DNA from: Microglena sp. YARC
Lineage: Eukaryota; Chlorophyta; Chlorophyceae; Chlamydomonadales; Chlamydomonadaceae
Assembly (NCBI GenBank): GCA_022414725.1
Contig: CM039464.1
Location: 21,531,207 to 21,595,206, forward strand
DNA length: 64,000 nt
Direction: 5' to 3'
The position numbers were made by a program, and so were the translations under genes. Each line of letters opens with the position of its first letter. The first letter of the stretch is position 1. Below, in pieces: positions 45,903-54,772 of the stretch. The notes below the pieces were generated by a model. It ran no database searches, was not told the DNA's origin, and saw nothing but the letters and a program-made list of their open reading frames with translations.

Positions 45903-46063
45903 ATTAAAATAACGCAACCAGACCCATTTAGGTGCGACAGACCCTCGAAAATCTGTGTTTCTAATAGACGCCGCATCTGGAACATTCCTGTTGAATTTTA
46001 ATTGCCACGTGGTTTTCAGCGAGCTTTGGGAATCACCGTCTTCCAAATCCTCCCGAGCGATAC
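45903..46063 (-). CDS. Possible minus-strand exon split by the Copia insertion (3' part)
   Basis: Reading the minus strand, a frame with GIAREDLEDGDSQSSLK and NTDFRGSVAPKWVWLRYF leads to a perfect donor AAT|GTAAGT (complement at 45897-45902). If the array and one CCACG are ignored, the frame continues into 58474-58422 without a stop, up to an acceptor-like TTCTAG. The combined exon would be 219 nt, phase 0 at both ends. No domain recognised. Chance cannot be excluded for 73 codons. Confidence 0.35.
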
Positions 46064-46068
46064 CCACG
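46064..46068 (+). repeat. Left target-site duplication, CCACG
   Basis: Identical to 58417-58421, directly outside the first and last LTR. Five bases is the normal Copia duplication length. Confidence 0.85.
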
Positions 46069-46392
46069 TATTAGCATGTATAGCGGTGCTCTCACGCGTT
46101 TTATGACTTGGTGACTACTTATGTACTCCCTTAGAACTATCGGCTCTCCTGAGCCAGCTTCCCGTGGGACTGAGTCATCTTGAGATGACACAGTGGCAGC
46201 TTCCTGTCACCTACGTCTCCGGTCTGATCTGTACCCTGTTAGGTTCCTGTCTACCGCCTCCTTTCACCACAGGTGCCCCTTTATGGGTCTCCTGTGTCTG
46301 TAACGTTATCCTTGTCTCCGTGTATAGATTGGTGCGTCTGTTCCGCTGCTTTAATCTACTGTCCACTCTACCGGAGTGATTTCAAGCTGATA
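46069..46392 (+). repeat. Copia LTR1 (324 bp)
   Basis: Starts TATTAGC (TATCAGC in the others) and ends GCTGATA. Differs from LTR2 also at GATGACACAG versus GATGACTCAG. Inverted bZIP-type sites TGAGTCA and TGACTCA are present in the other LTRs; here the second is mutated. Confidence 0.95.
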
Positions 46393-46405
46393 GGTTACTG
46401 GGCTC
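46393..46405 (+). promoter_or_regulatory. Candidate primer-binding site, copy 1
   Basis: GGTTACTGGGCTC directly follows the LTR. Copia of flies primes with an internal half of initiator-Met tRNA, whose complement begins GGTTATGGGCCC; this site differs by one extra base and one change. The match is suggestive only. The same sequence follows LTR2. Confidence 0.35.
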
Positions 46406-46429
46406 CTCATCACTACCACTGCTTTGATA

Positions 46430-48580
46430 ATGCAACTTCCGCGAGGGCCTCCTGCCGGCTTTGTGAAACTTACCAAACTTAATGGTGTTTCATGGGCTCG
46501 TGGGATCCGCAGTGTCATTGTGAGCAATGGATGCGACCGAATCCTCCCAACGGGGGTGAAGGTTCCTCTAGATTGGCTAGACGACTGCGCGCCAGCGGCC
46601 TCTGCTGCCGGAGAGGAGGGTCCTTCCGCCATCAAGGAAGTAACCCCCCCCGATCAATCCTCCAACTTTACGGTTCCTTCTCTCAATGTTCGACGCCTGT
46701 CCTCTGATGTTGAGGATGTCTTGATGAAGCTGTGTTGTGTACAGACACAGATCATCCGTTGTGCATCAGACCCGCAGCCTCATTGCGTCCCCTTCAATTA
46801 TGATGAAGACTACTCTACTACTACTGATGATGAGGAGGACTTGAAGAGTGCTACGAGTGCTGACTTCGGTGGCGTGACCCCATCTGCTGCTGCCACTCGT
46901 GTCTTTGAGACTTCCGCTGTTTCGCCGGTGTATGAGCCTCCTGATCAGCAGATGCCTAATCGAGAGCTTTCGCCTGTGTATCAGCCTCAGCCTTCGTCGG
47001 CGCCTCCCTTTGAGCCTGTTCCCCCGGCTTACCCGGAGGTGGCAAAGCCCACTTTCTTGAAGGGCTTTGCTTTTTTTTCCTCTGCATCTGCCCCCATGGA
47101 GCGTGGCCTCCCTGGCTACCACACTCGCTCTCGCGAGGCTGCTGTTTCCTCTGCACGCACCTCTGCTGCTGGTGCCTCCCTGGAACCCCCTCCGCCTCCG
47201 CCGGTGGAGCTGCCTCCTGCCCCTGGCCCTCCTCCTATGCTATATACGCGGTCATGCGAATCTTGGGAGCATCTGCTCACTGGTGGATCTCCTCCGACTT
47301 TGAACTTGCGGGACTACCGCCTAATCAACCAGGATCGACGGGATGGTGAGTCCTTGAACCGCTCTTTGTACGGTCGGATGGATATGCAGGCTACAATGGC
47401 AAATGTTAGTGTGAAGCTGAGGCATCGCCGAGTGATGGCTTTCTCTGAGCTTGGTACCAGGTGTCGTTCTTTTCTTGGTCCAGTCACTTCTGGGATTCTG
47501 TATCCCCCAGATCATGGTGTTTCCTTTGGTGGTACGAGGCGTAGTGATCACGAGAAGCTTGGTTATCAGTTTGTGCGAGTGCCTGTCCCTCGGTGTCCTG
47601 TTAGCCCAGATTTCGAGCTGCTTATGAGTGTTGCGAGGTCCATTCCTGTGATTAGGAACATAGACGACCAGCGCGCTCTTGACGCTGGTCTTGCTGCGGA
47701 GTATTTCATGGACATTCGTAGGTCCTTGGCTCCTGTCCCTTCTGCGATTGGAGCTGGGTCTAATACCCTCATTCATGGTGAGTCTCGGTTTGATCCTGCA
47801 CTGTTGGGTTTCAGTGCACTGCCTCTCGAACGTCAGGAGTTCATGTGTTTAACTATGATGCTCGCGAACATGGAGGACGATATGGTCAAGGTATACCAGG
47901 ACTTTGCCACCCCTCGGGATATCCTTTTGGATATCCGGAAGACGCAGTCTGATGCCCTTGCCTCTAGAGTCCCTCTCATGCGTATCGAACTTCATAATGC
48001 GCACATGGGCCCTTCTGACCGTGTCGATGATTTCTTTCGCATGGTTCGCAGTCTGTGCACTGACCTCCGCAGTGCTGGACATCCTGTCACTCAGCGCCAC
48101 GCCATGGAAACCATTGTGAATGGGATCCGTTTGATCCGATTTGAATCGCTGCGGATCCAGTACGGTATGATGTTGGCTAACAGACAGACTGTAGATTACT
48201 GGTCTTGTCTAGAGGCATATCGGTCTCTCGACATTTTGAACATTGCTCTCCCCAGGTCCGACTCCAGGCATCCTGGTTGGTCCCGGGACGCTCCCCAGTT
48301 TCCTGCCAATGCTGCGTTTCAGCGTGGGCAGGGATCTGGTTCTCAGGGTTCTGGTTCCAACAAGCGACGTCTGGATTGCACTTGGGGCCCATGCCTCAGC
48401 AAGACGACCCACTCGGAGGATCGCTGTTTCACGAAGCATCCGCACCTGCGTAAGACCAAGCCTGGTGCACCGGTTACCAATCCGGTGCCCATGGCCTTGG
48501 CCCTTCCAGGTATGCTTACTTTGCGGCAGCTGGCCTCCTTGCAGGCTCAGATTGATGGGTATGCTTTGGAAAAGAAATAG
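46430..48580 (+). CDS. gag: Copia Gag polyprotein part, copy 1
   Basis: ATG 38 nt after LTR1; 716 codons to TAG (48578-48580). The N-terminal part reads MQLPRGPPAGFVKLTKL. The middle is Pro-rich with acidic stretches. A central helical region (encoded ~47800-48240, with RVPLMRIELHNAHMG and DRVDDFFRMVRSLC) matches where the Copia Gag/UBN2-type capsid lies. Near the end CTWGPCLSKTTHSEDRC is a CX4CX5HX4C knuckle, a variant of the usual CX2CX4HX4C. Gag packages element RNA in virus-like particles. Pol continues in the same frame after the stop. Confidence 0.85.
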   Translation: MQLPRGPPAGFVKLTKLNGVSWARGIRSVIVSNGCDRILPTGVKVPLDWLDDCAPAASAAGEEGPSAIKEVTPPDQSSNFTVPSLNVRRLSSDVEDVLMKLCCVQTQIIRCASDPQPHCVPFNYDEDYSTTTDDEEDLKSATSADFGGVTPSAAATRVFETSAVSPVYEPPDQQMPNRELSPVYQPQPSSAPPFEPVPPAYPEVAKPTFLKGFAFFSSASAPMERGLPGYHTRSREAAVSSARTSAAGASLEPPPPPPVELPPAPGPPPMLYTRSCESWEHLLTGGSPPTLNLRDYRLINQDRRDGESLNRSLYGRMDMQATMANVSVKLRHRRVMAFSELGTRCRSFLGPVTSGILYPPDHGVSFGGTRRSDHEKLGYQFVRVPVPRCPVSPDFELLMSVARSIPVIRNIDDQRALDAGLAAEYFMDIRRSLAPVPSAIGAGSNTLIHGESRFDPALLGFSALPLERQEFMCLTMMLANMEDDMVKVYQDFATPRDILLDIRKTQSDALASRVPLMRIELHNAHMGPSDRVDDFFRMVRSLCTDLRSAGHPVTQRHAMETIVNGIRLIRFESLRIQYGMMLANRQTVDYWSCLEAYRSLDILNIALPRSDSRHPGWSRDAPQFPANAAFQRGQGSGSQGSGSNKRRLDCTWGPCLSKTTHSEDRCFTKHPHLRKTKPGAPVTNPVPMALALPGMLTLRQLASLQAQIDGYALEKK

Positions 48581-49231
48581 GAGGTACGCTCTGTCCTTTT
48601 CTCTTGCACTGCGAAATTTTCAAATGTCTGCAGCCCAAGCCTGTCTGAGGGTGTCTGGCATGTTGATTCTGGAGCTGGGATGTCAATCACAGGTGATATG
48701 TCTTTGTTCACTGTGTTTCATGCTTCTGAGACTGGGCCAGCAGTTAAATTTGGTGATGGTGTGGTTCAACGGTCTGTGGGTCAGGGTTCCATTGTGTTAT
48801 GTAGTGATTGGTTACCAACACCAATCACTTTAACCAATGTTCTCTACATCCCACACTGTCCGGTGAACCTCATGTCAGTAAATGCTGTTGCCCATGCTCA
48901 CAACTGCAAGATTTCTTTTGATAGTCTTAGTTGTACTGCCACACAGGGCTCTTCTGTTCTGTGGTCTTTCCCTGCCTCCAGTGATGGTGTGTACAAGTTT
49001 GCATGTAGGCCTTGTCACACCCCTCGTGGCCGTTTGTATGGTGCTAAAAATTATCCAGCTTTTGCTCTTGATGTTGATGAGGATGGTGGAGTTGTGATCC
49101 CTACCACTCCTGAATGGTTGTGGCATAGGCGGCTGGGTCACCCTGGCTATGATGCCATGCACAACCTTGTAAGGAAGGGTTTTGGTTCAGAACTTACCCC
49201 TCACTCTCCAACAGGTGCAAAGACTGTCTAA
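48581..49231 (+). pseudogene. pol: Copia protease and start of integrase, copy 1 (frameshifted end)
   Basis: Follows the gag TAG in the same frame with no ATG of its own before the active site. WHVDSGAGMSITGD (Asp codon at 48665) is the aspartic protease motif. NVLYIPHCPVNLMSV is the conserved end of the domain. Then comes the pre-integrase His motif LWHRRLGHPGYDAMHNLV. The frame breaks in a four-T run at 49180-49183: removing one T would join it to the integrase frame. Stop at 49229-49231. It could be a mutation or a homopolymer error. Confidence 0.8.
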
Positions 49232-50567
49232 GATCCCATGTGATGCTTGTCAGAAGGCAAAGGGAAAACGTATCCCTTTTCCTAAAGAAAGCAAAACTAG
49301 GATCCGTGCCCCATTACAACGCCTTCACTTGGACATCATGGGGCCATTTAATATTAGGGGCTTGCGTGGGGAGTTTTATGTTCTGTGTCTCACTGACCAA
49401 TACTCTGGCTATGCTGAGGTCTTGTGCTTGAGAACCAGGGATGAAGCTCCCTTAGCAGTTCAAACTACCATCCTCAGATGGATGACTCAGCTGCATGGAT
49501 TTGTTTTCAAGTGTCTTAGGTCTGACAGGGCTAAGGAATTTATAGTGAAGTGGTTCGAGGATTGGTTAGAATCGGTTGGTGCTGTGCATGAATTGTCCAT
49601 GGCTTACACTGCTCAGCAGAATGCGACTGTGGAACGGTACAATGGGGTCCTTCAGAACGTAGCTAGGAGCATTCACTTGGAGTCTAAGCTCACTAAGTCC
49701 TTCTGGCCCTATGCCTTCCTCGCCGCGTGTTACCTACGCAACCGGCTGCCTAATCAGGGTGACAAGACTCCTTATGAGTTGTTCTTTGGGGTTCTACCTG
49801 ATGTATCGTTATTGCGCGTGTTCGGGTGCCCATGCTATGTTACCTTAGTGAATGGGAAGAAGCGCAATAAGCTTGACGAAAGGGCGTTATCTGGTAGACT
49901 GGTTGGGTATTCTCTGGTGAGTAAGGGTTATTTTGTTTGGGTTCCGAAGTTGCGCCAGGTGGTAGAGAGTCGTGATGTGCTCTTCTATGAACAGTTTAGC
50001 TATAACTGTATCCCTGGGCTCTTTCCCTATGATGGATCTCAGTATTTTTCTCGCACCCCTGCCGCTATCATCGGTAAAGGGCTTGATACTACTGACAATG
50101 TCCTGGGCCCTTTACCAACCCCGATTGTTGACCGCTTTACTGGTCATGGGATGACGATGCGTCCCAGGCCAGGTAATGATGGTGCTGTATCGCGTGCGGC
50201 GGCATTGGGCCAGGGGGAGTCTGATGTTCCTTCAAGCTCTAATTTATTCGAATCTCAGGGGGTCGCCGGGCCTTCCTCTGCGCCACGTTTCGTCGGTGAA
50301 GTCGTAGGATTAGGACAGCCTCGGGTCATAGTGGAACCTAGTACAGGTCCACTGCCCACTAGTCGCCACCCCCCGTCCACCTATTCGGATAGCTCGCGGG
50401 AGTTGTTGATCACTTCACCCCCTGCTATACCTGGTGGTTTATACCGGACCAGGCATTGCGACGATGTGGCCGTCACAGATGATGTGAGTGATGACCTCGA
50501 ACACTGGTCCGGGTCAGATACTGCGTATGGCTGGGTGTTCCAGTGTACCCAGGCTTCGACGATTTAG
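49184..50567 (+). pseudogene. pol: Copia integrase, copy 1
   Basis: Starts with the Cys half of the zinc finger (CDACQKAKGK). The rve core has all three catalytic acids: Asp codons at 49332 (LHLDIMGP) and 49524 (RSDRAKEF), Glu codon at 49632 (NATVERYNG), giving D-D(35)-E. CYLRNRLPN and YELFFGVLPDVSLLRVFGC are family-typical. The C-terminal linker is Ser/Pro-rich. A missing G near 50533 (copy 2 has four Gs) shifts the frame, with a stop at 50565-50567. The catalytic core is intact, but the polyprotein as shown cannot be made in one frame. Confidence 0.85.
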
Positions 50568-52291
50568 AGGCAAAGGAGGCCGGCCTTGTTCAACCACGCA
50601 TGAGTGCTGCGCTGGGGGCTTTATTACCGGTTACTGCTGATACTGCTGATATCCCCGCTGCCCATGTACAAGTACACTGCTTGTACGTGGGGGCTTTTAT
50701 TTCTACCTCTACTGAACTCTCTTATAAAGCTGCAATGTTACCTACCAACCCAGACAGAGATCTCTGGCTGCAGGCTATGAAGGATGAGATGGCCTCCCTC
50801 CATGCTCATGGCACTTGGGTCCTCACTCCACAGCCTCCTAGGCAGAGGATTCTATCTGGCAGATGGTTATTTGTCAAGAAACATGGGGCTGATGGTTCTT
50901 TGCGTTTTAAAGCTCGTTTTGTAGTTCGTGGTTTTCTGCAACGTCCTGGGCTGGACTACCATGATGTATATGCCCCCGTCTCCTCTAAAGCAGGTCTTCG
51001 TGTGCTCCTTGCTGCCATCACTCATAGAAAAATGTTTGTGAGGCAGCTGGACATCAAGACTGCATTCTTGAATGCCAAGCTGGAACCTGGTCTGGACCTG
51101 TTCTGTTACCAGCCTGAGGGCTTTCATGAACTTGGTCCTGACAATGTTCCCCTTGTGTGCAAGCTAATTAAATCTCTTTATGGTTTGAAGCAGGCACCCA
51201 GGGCTTGGAGCAAAGATGTAAAGCAGGTTTTGGTTGCCCACGGTTTTACCATGTGCAAAGCTGAACCTGCTCTGTATTTCAGGAGGGATTCTACTGGTGG
51301 GTGGAGCTATGTCCTGACCTATGTGGATGACTTTATCTGTGCTTTTAGTGAGCTGCATAGGTATGCCTTGCTGATCAAGGCTATGGAAGCAGCTGGGTGG
51401 GAAGTCAAGGAAATGGGTGTACCTGTCCAATTCCTTTCATTGGACATGACTTGTACACTTGATTCTGACGGCAGGTGTGTTAAGATCGACCTCTCCCAGC
51501 ACTCCTACATTGTTGAGCTGGTGGAGCAGTTTGGTCTCACTGCTGCTACCAAGCCCAAGTTTTCAGTTCCCATGTCCAAGTGCACTGTCACTGATCCTCC
51601 TGGAGAACCTCTGGCCTCTAATAGCCAGTACCTCTCTCTTGTGGGGGCTCTGCTGTACCTGGCTACCTGCACAAGGCCTGATATTTCTTTTGCTGTTAGC
51701 TACCTGTCCAGGTTTTCTGCTCAACCCACTGCCCCCCTGTGGGCTGCAGCCAAGCGCTTGCTTTTGTATTTGAGAGAACATTCCCATCTGGGCCTCACTT
51801 ACACTCACAGCCCTGGTTTCTCTTTTACTGTCTTTAGTGACTCATCCTTTGCTGATGATGGGTCTGACAGGAGATCTCAGACTGGCTATGCTGTGCTCGC
51901 TGGAGGCTGCCTTGTGAACTGGATGAGCAAAAGGCAACCCACTGTTGCTGTTAGCTCCAGTGAGGCTGAGTATCAGGCCCAGTCTCAGACTGCCAGGGAG
52001 GTGCAATGGTTGAAAAAGTTGAGAATTGATCTAGGGCTGCCTTGTGACCTGGTCACCATTCAGGGTGACAACTTGGGGTCCTTGAGCTGGGCCAATGACT
52101 GTCAGCTGCTCCCTCGCAACAAGCACATTGATGTCATCCATCACTATATCCAGGAGCTGGTGGAGGATGGCCAGGTGGATGTTGCCTATGTTAACACTAA
52201 GGACAACTGTGCTGACCCCTTCACCAAGCCCCTTGATCCTATGGTGTTCTGGCGTTTCATTCGCATGTTTGGAATGACTGCTTCTCCTTAA
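50543..52291 (+). CDS. pol: Copia reverse transcriptase and RNase H, copy 1
   Basis: RVT_2-type reverse transcriptase: WLQAMKDEMASLHAHGTW, the KARFVVRGF block, QLDIKTAFLNAKL, SLYGLKQAPRAW, and the catalytic YVDDF (Asp codons at 51326-51331). RNase H: FSDSSFADD, VAVSSSEAEYQA, QGDNLGSLSWAND and NKHIDVIHHYIQE. Ends DPFTKPLDP then FGMTASP-stop at 52289-52291. No lesion is seen in this part. It has no own start and depends on the upstream frame, which is shifted at ~50533. Together the enzymes copy element RNA into DNA in cytoplasmic particles. Confidence 0.95.
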   Translation: MYPGFDDLEAKEAGLVQPRMSAALGALLPVTADTADIPAAHVQVHCLYVGAFISTSTELSYKAAMLPTNPDRDLWLQAMKDEMASLHAHGTWVLTPQPPRQRILSGRWLFVKKHGADGSLRFKARFVVRGFLQRPGLDYHDVYAPVSSKAGLRVLLAAITHRKMFVRQLDIKTAFLNAKLEPGLDLFCYQPEGFHELGPDNVPLVCKLIKSLYGLKQAPRAWSKDVKQVLVAHGFTMCKAEPALYFRRDSTGGWSYVLTYVDDFICAFSELHRYALLIKAMEAAGWEVKEMGVPVQFLSLDMTCTLDSDGRCVKIDLSQHSYIVELVEQFGLTAATKPKFSVPMSKCTVTDPPGEPLASNSQYLSLVGALLYLATCTRPDISFAVSYLSRFSAQPTAPLWAAAKRLLLYLREHSHLGLTYTHSPGFSFTVFSDSSFADDGSDRRSQTGYAVLAGGCLVNWMSKRQPTVAVSSSEAEYQAQSQTAREVQWLKKLRIDLGLPCDLVTIQGDNLGSLSWANDCQLLPRNKHIDVIHHYIQELVEDGQVDVAYVNTKDNCADPFTKPLDPMVFWRFIRMFGMTASP

Positions 52292-52502
52292 ACCAATTTT
52301 TTGGTTACATGTATTCTAGAATTTTGGTTACATGTATTCTGGAATTTTTGGTTACATTTAGAGTTTCTTTAAGTTATCATTGATTGGCATTAGGTTCCTA
52401 TTCCCGGATCGGGTTTTCTATACCGTTGTTACCCGACTTTGATATTTAGTTGTCCTCTTATATCCACTTGGCAAATTTTGGTTCTTTGCCTTGCTTCATA
52501 CC
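52292..52502 (+). other. 3' untranslated end of copy 1, shortened
   Basis: Repeats TGGTTACATGTATTCT. It stops at CTTGCTTCATACC and runs straight into LTR2. Copy 2 has ~160 more bases here including the polypurine tract, so copy 1 lost them. Confidence 0.8.
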
Positions 52503-52826
52503 TATCAGCATGTATAGCGGTGCTCTCACGCGTTTTATGACTTGGTGACTACTTATGTACTCCCTTAGAACTATCGGCTCTCCTGAGCCAGCTTCCCGTG
52601 GGACTGAGTCATCTTGAGATGACTCAGTGGCAGCTTCCTGTCACCTACGTCTCCGGTCTGATCTGTACCCTGTTAGGTTCCTGTCTACCGCCTCCTTTCA
52701 CCACAGGTGCCCCTTTATGGGTCTCCTGTGTCTGTAACGTTATCCTTGTCTCCGTGTATAGATTGGTGCGTCTGTTCCGCTGCTTTAATCTACTGTCCAC
52801 TCTACCGGAGTGATTTCAAGCTGATA
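52503..52826 (+). repeat. Copia LTR2 (324 bp)
   Basis: Ends TATCAGC and GCTGATA. TGAGTCATCT (52605-52614) and AGATGACTCA (52617-52626) form a perfect inverted pair with TGAGTCA and TGACTCA, the AP-1/GCN4-type bZIP site. Confidence 0.95.
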
Positions 52827-52863
52827 GGTTACTGGGCTCCTCATCACTACCACTGCTTTGATA

Positions 52864-53151
52864 ATGCAACTTCCGCGAGGGCCTCCTGCCGGCCTTGTGA
52901 AACTTACCAAACTAAATGGTGTTTCATGGGCTCGTGGGATCCGCAGTGTCATCGTGAGCAATGGATGCGACCGAATCCTCCCGACGGGGGTGCAGGTTCC
53001 TCTAGATTGGCTAGACGACTGCGCGCCAGCGGCCTCTGCTGCCGGAGAGGAGGATCCTTCCGCCATCGTGGAAGTAACCCCCCCGGTCATTCCTCCATCT
53101 TCTCTTCCTTTTCCTCCCCTGCCGTCTGTCGCCTCCTCCCGTCTGTCGTAG
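52864..53151 (+). pseudogene. gag: Copia Gag N-terminus, copy 2 (truncated)
   Basis: About the first 75 codons match copy 1 almost exactly. From ~53086 the sequence diverges, and TAG at 53149-53151 ends the frame. Weak similarity to copy 1 Gag returns in another frame near 53180-53290 (SLDIGGDTPSSSARVPDV). Confidence 0.8.
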
Positions 53152-54020
53152 ATGACTGTGACGTGCAGACTCAAGTCGGCGACTAGCCTGGACATCGGTG
53201 GAGATACCCCGTCTTCATCTGCTCGCGTCCCTGACGTCGCTAACCTTTCTCCGGTGTTTGAGGCTCTGCCTGCATACCGGAGTTTGCCAAGCCGACCAAG
53301 CTCCCTGCTGATGTCTACGTCGTCTGTGCCCCCCCTTTGCTCTGCCCAGCCGACTGTTGGCTACTGGCATGAGCTTGCGCTCTAGTGGCTCTGTGCTACC
53401 TTCTGGAGAATTTTTTCAATCAAGCTGGCGGATCGCCGGCACTGCCGTAGGGTTCGCCAGAGGAGGACGACCTACGCCTGGAGATTCTGGAGGTGGTAGG
53501 AAGCAGGGGGGTATGGTCAGCACCACTCGGGTGCTGCTCCCTCTACCCCCCAACCGGGTGAGTCGAGCGATAGAGGGGGGGACTTGGGATTGACTGATAA
53601 TCGACGGCGGGATATTAGGACCTTTACATGCCTCGGCTCTGCTCTTCGCATCCTAGCGATAAATTTTCGAATTCTGCCCTTGCGATTTGCGATTTTCTGC
53701 CATTGGTGCGATCTTCTGCACCAGGTGCGACTTGCTGCACTTTCATCCTCGTCTCCTTTTTCCCATACCTCAAATCTCGCCTTCGCCCTAACGCTTCCCC
53801 ACCTTCTGTGATCCCAGGTCTCGCAGCGCCGGACTTCGCCCATGCTACAGGCCGAAGTGGACGCCGTCCTGGCCCTAGACCAGCGGCCGTGGAGGATCTT
53901 TGGCATGATATCTTGGTGGATATTTTTCTCTCTTAGGCTCCTTGTGACCCCTGGGTGCGTTCCGTGGTTCGACACAGGTTGCTAACTTTGTTTTCCTGTG
54001 CCCCTGGTTCCCCCCTTAGG
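53152..54020 (+). other. Divergent middle of copy 2
   Basis: Replaces ~2.9 kb of gag, protease and early integrase. No domain is recognised. It may come from a related but diverged subfamily or be heavily decayed. Confidence 0.6.
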
Positions 54021-54029
54021 TGTATGCCT

Positions 54030-54667
54030 TAGCTACGTGAGTTTGGGTTTCAAGTGTTTGAGTTCTGATAGGGCTAAGGATTTTTTAGTTAAGTGGTTTA
54101 GAGGCGTGGTTAGAATCGGTTGGGCTGTGCATGCATTATTGATGGTATACATTGCTCAGCAGAGTGCGAGTGTGTTATCTACGTAACCGGCTGCCCGATC
54201 AGGGTGACAAGACTCTACACGAGTTGTTCTTTGGGGTTCTACCTGATGTATCGTTATTGCGCGTGTTCGGGTGCCCATGCTATGTTACCTTAGTGAATGG
54301 GAAGAAGCGCAATAAGCTTGACGAAAGGGCGTTATCTGGTAGACTGGTTGGGTATTCTCTGGTGAGTAAGGGTTATTTTGTTTGGGTTCCGAAGTTGCGC
54401 CAGGTGGTAGAGAGTCGTGATGTGCTCTTCTATGAACAGTTTAGCTATAACTGTATCCCTGGGCTCTTTCCCTATGATGGATCTCAGTATTTTTCTCGCA
54501 CCCCTGCCGCTATCATCGGTAAAGGGCTTGATACTACTGACAATGTCCTGGGCCCTTTACCAACCCCGATTGTTGACCGCTTTACTGGTCATGGGATGAC
54601 GATGCGTCCCAGGCCAGGTAATGATAGTGCTGTATCGCGTGCGGCGGCATTGGGCCAGGGGGTCTGA
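54030..54667 (+). pseudogene. pol: Copia integrase fragment, copy 2
   Basis: 54030-54180 is a diverged version of the integrase core (FKCLSSDRAKDFLVKWF). A ~95-base loss then removes the catalytic Glu region. From ~54204 the sequence is nearly identical to copy 1. Loss of two bases near 54661 gives a stop at 54665-54667, and a further single-base loss follows near 54702. Confidence 0.85.
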
Positions 54668-54772
54668 TGTTCCTTCAAGCTCTAATTTATTCGAATCTCA
54701 GGGGTCGCCGGGCCTTCCTCTGCGCCACGTTTCGTCGGTGAAGTCGTAGGATTAGGACAGCCTCGGGTCATA

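Larger units (their letters stand above)
42686..46063. other. Mostly unannotated sequence between the 36340 gene and the Copia array
   Basis: Holds the tRNA-like segment, MITE B copy 2, a 20-base poly(G) at 44375-44394, and a ~72-bp direct repeat (44465-44514 and 44537-44584; GCTGAGCGTGTCCAGCTCAG-like). ATAGCTTCCAGACAGCTCC at ~44675 resembles CAGCTTCCAGCCAGCTCT at ~38630. No domain-bearing frame. Confidence 0.4.
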
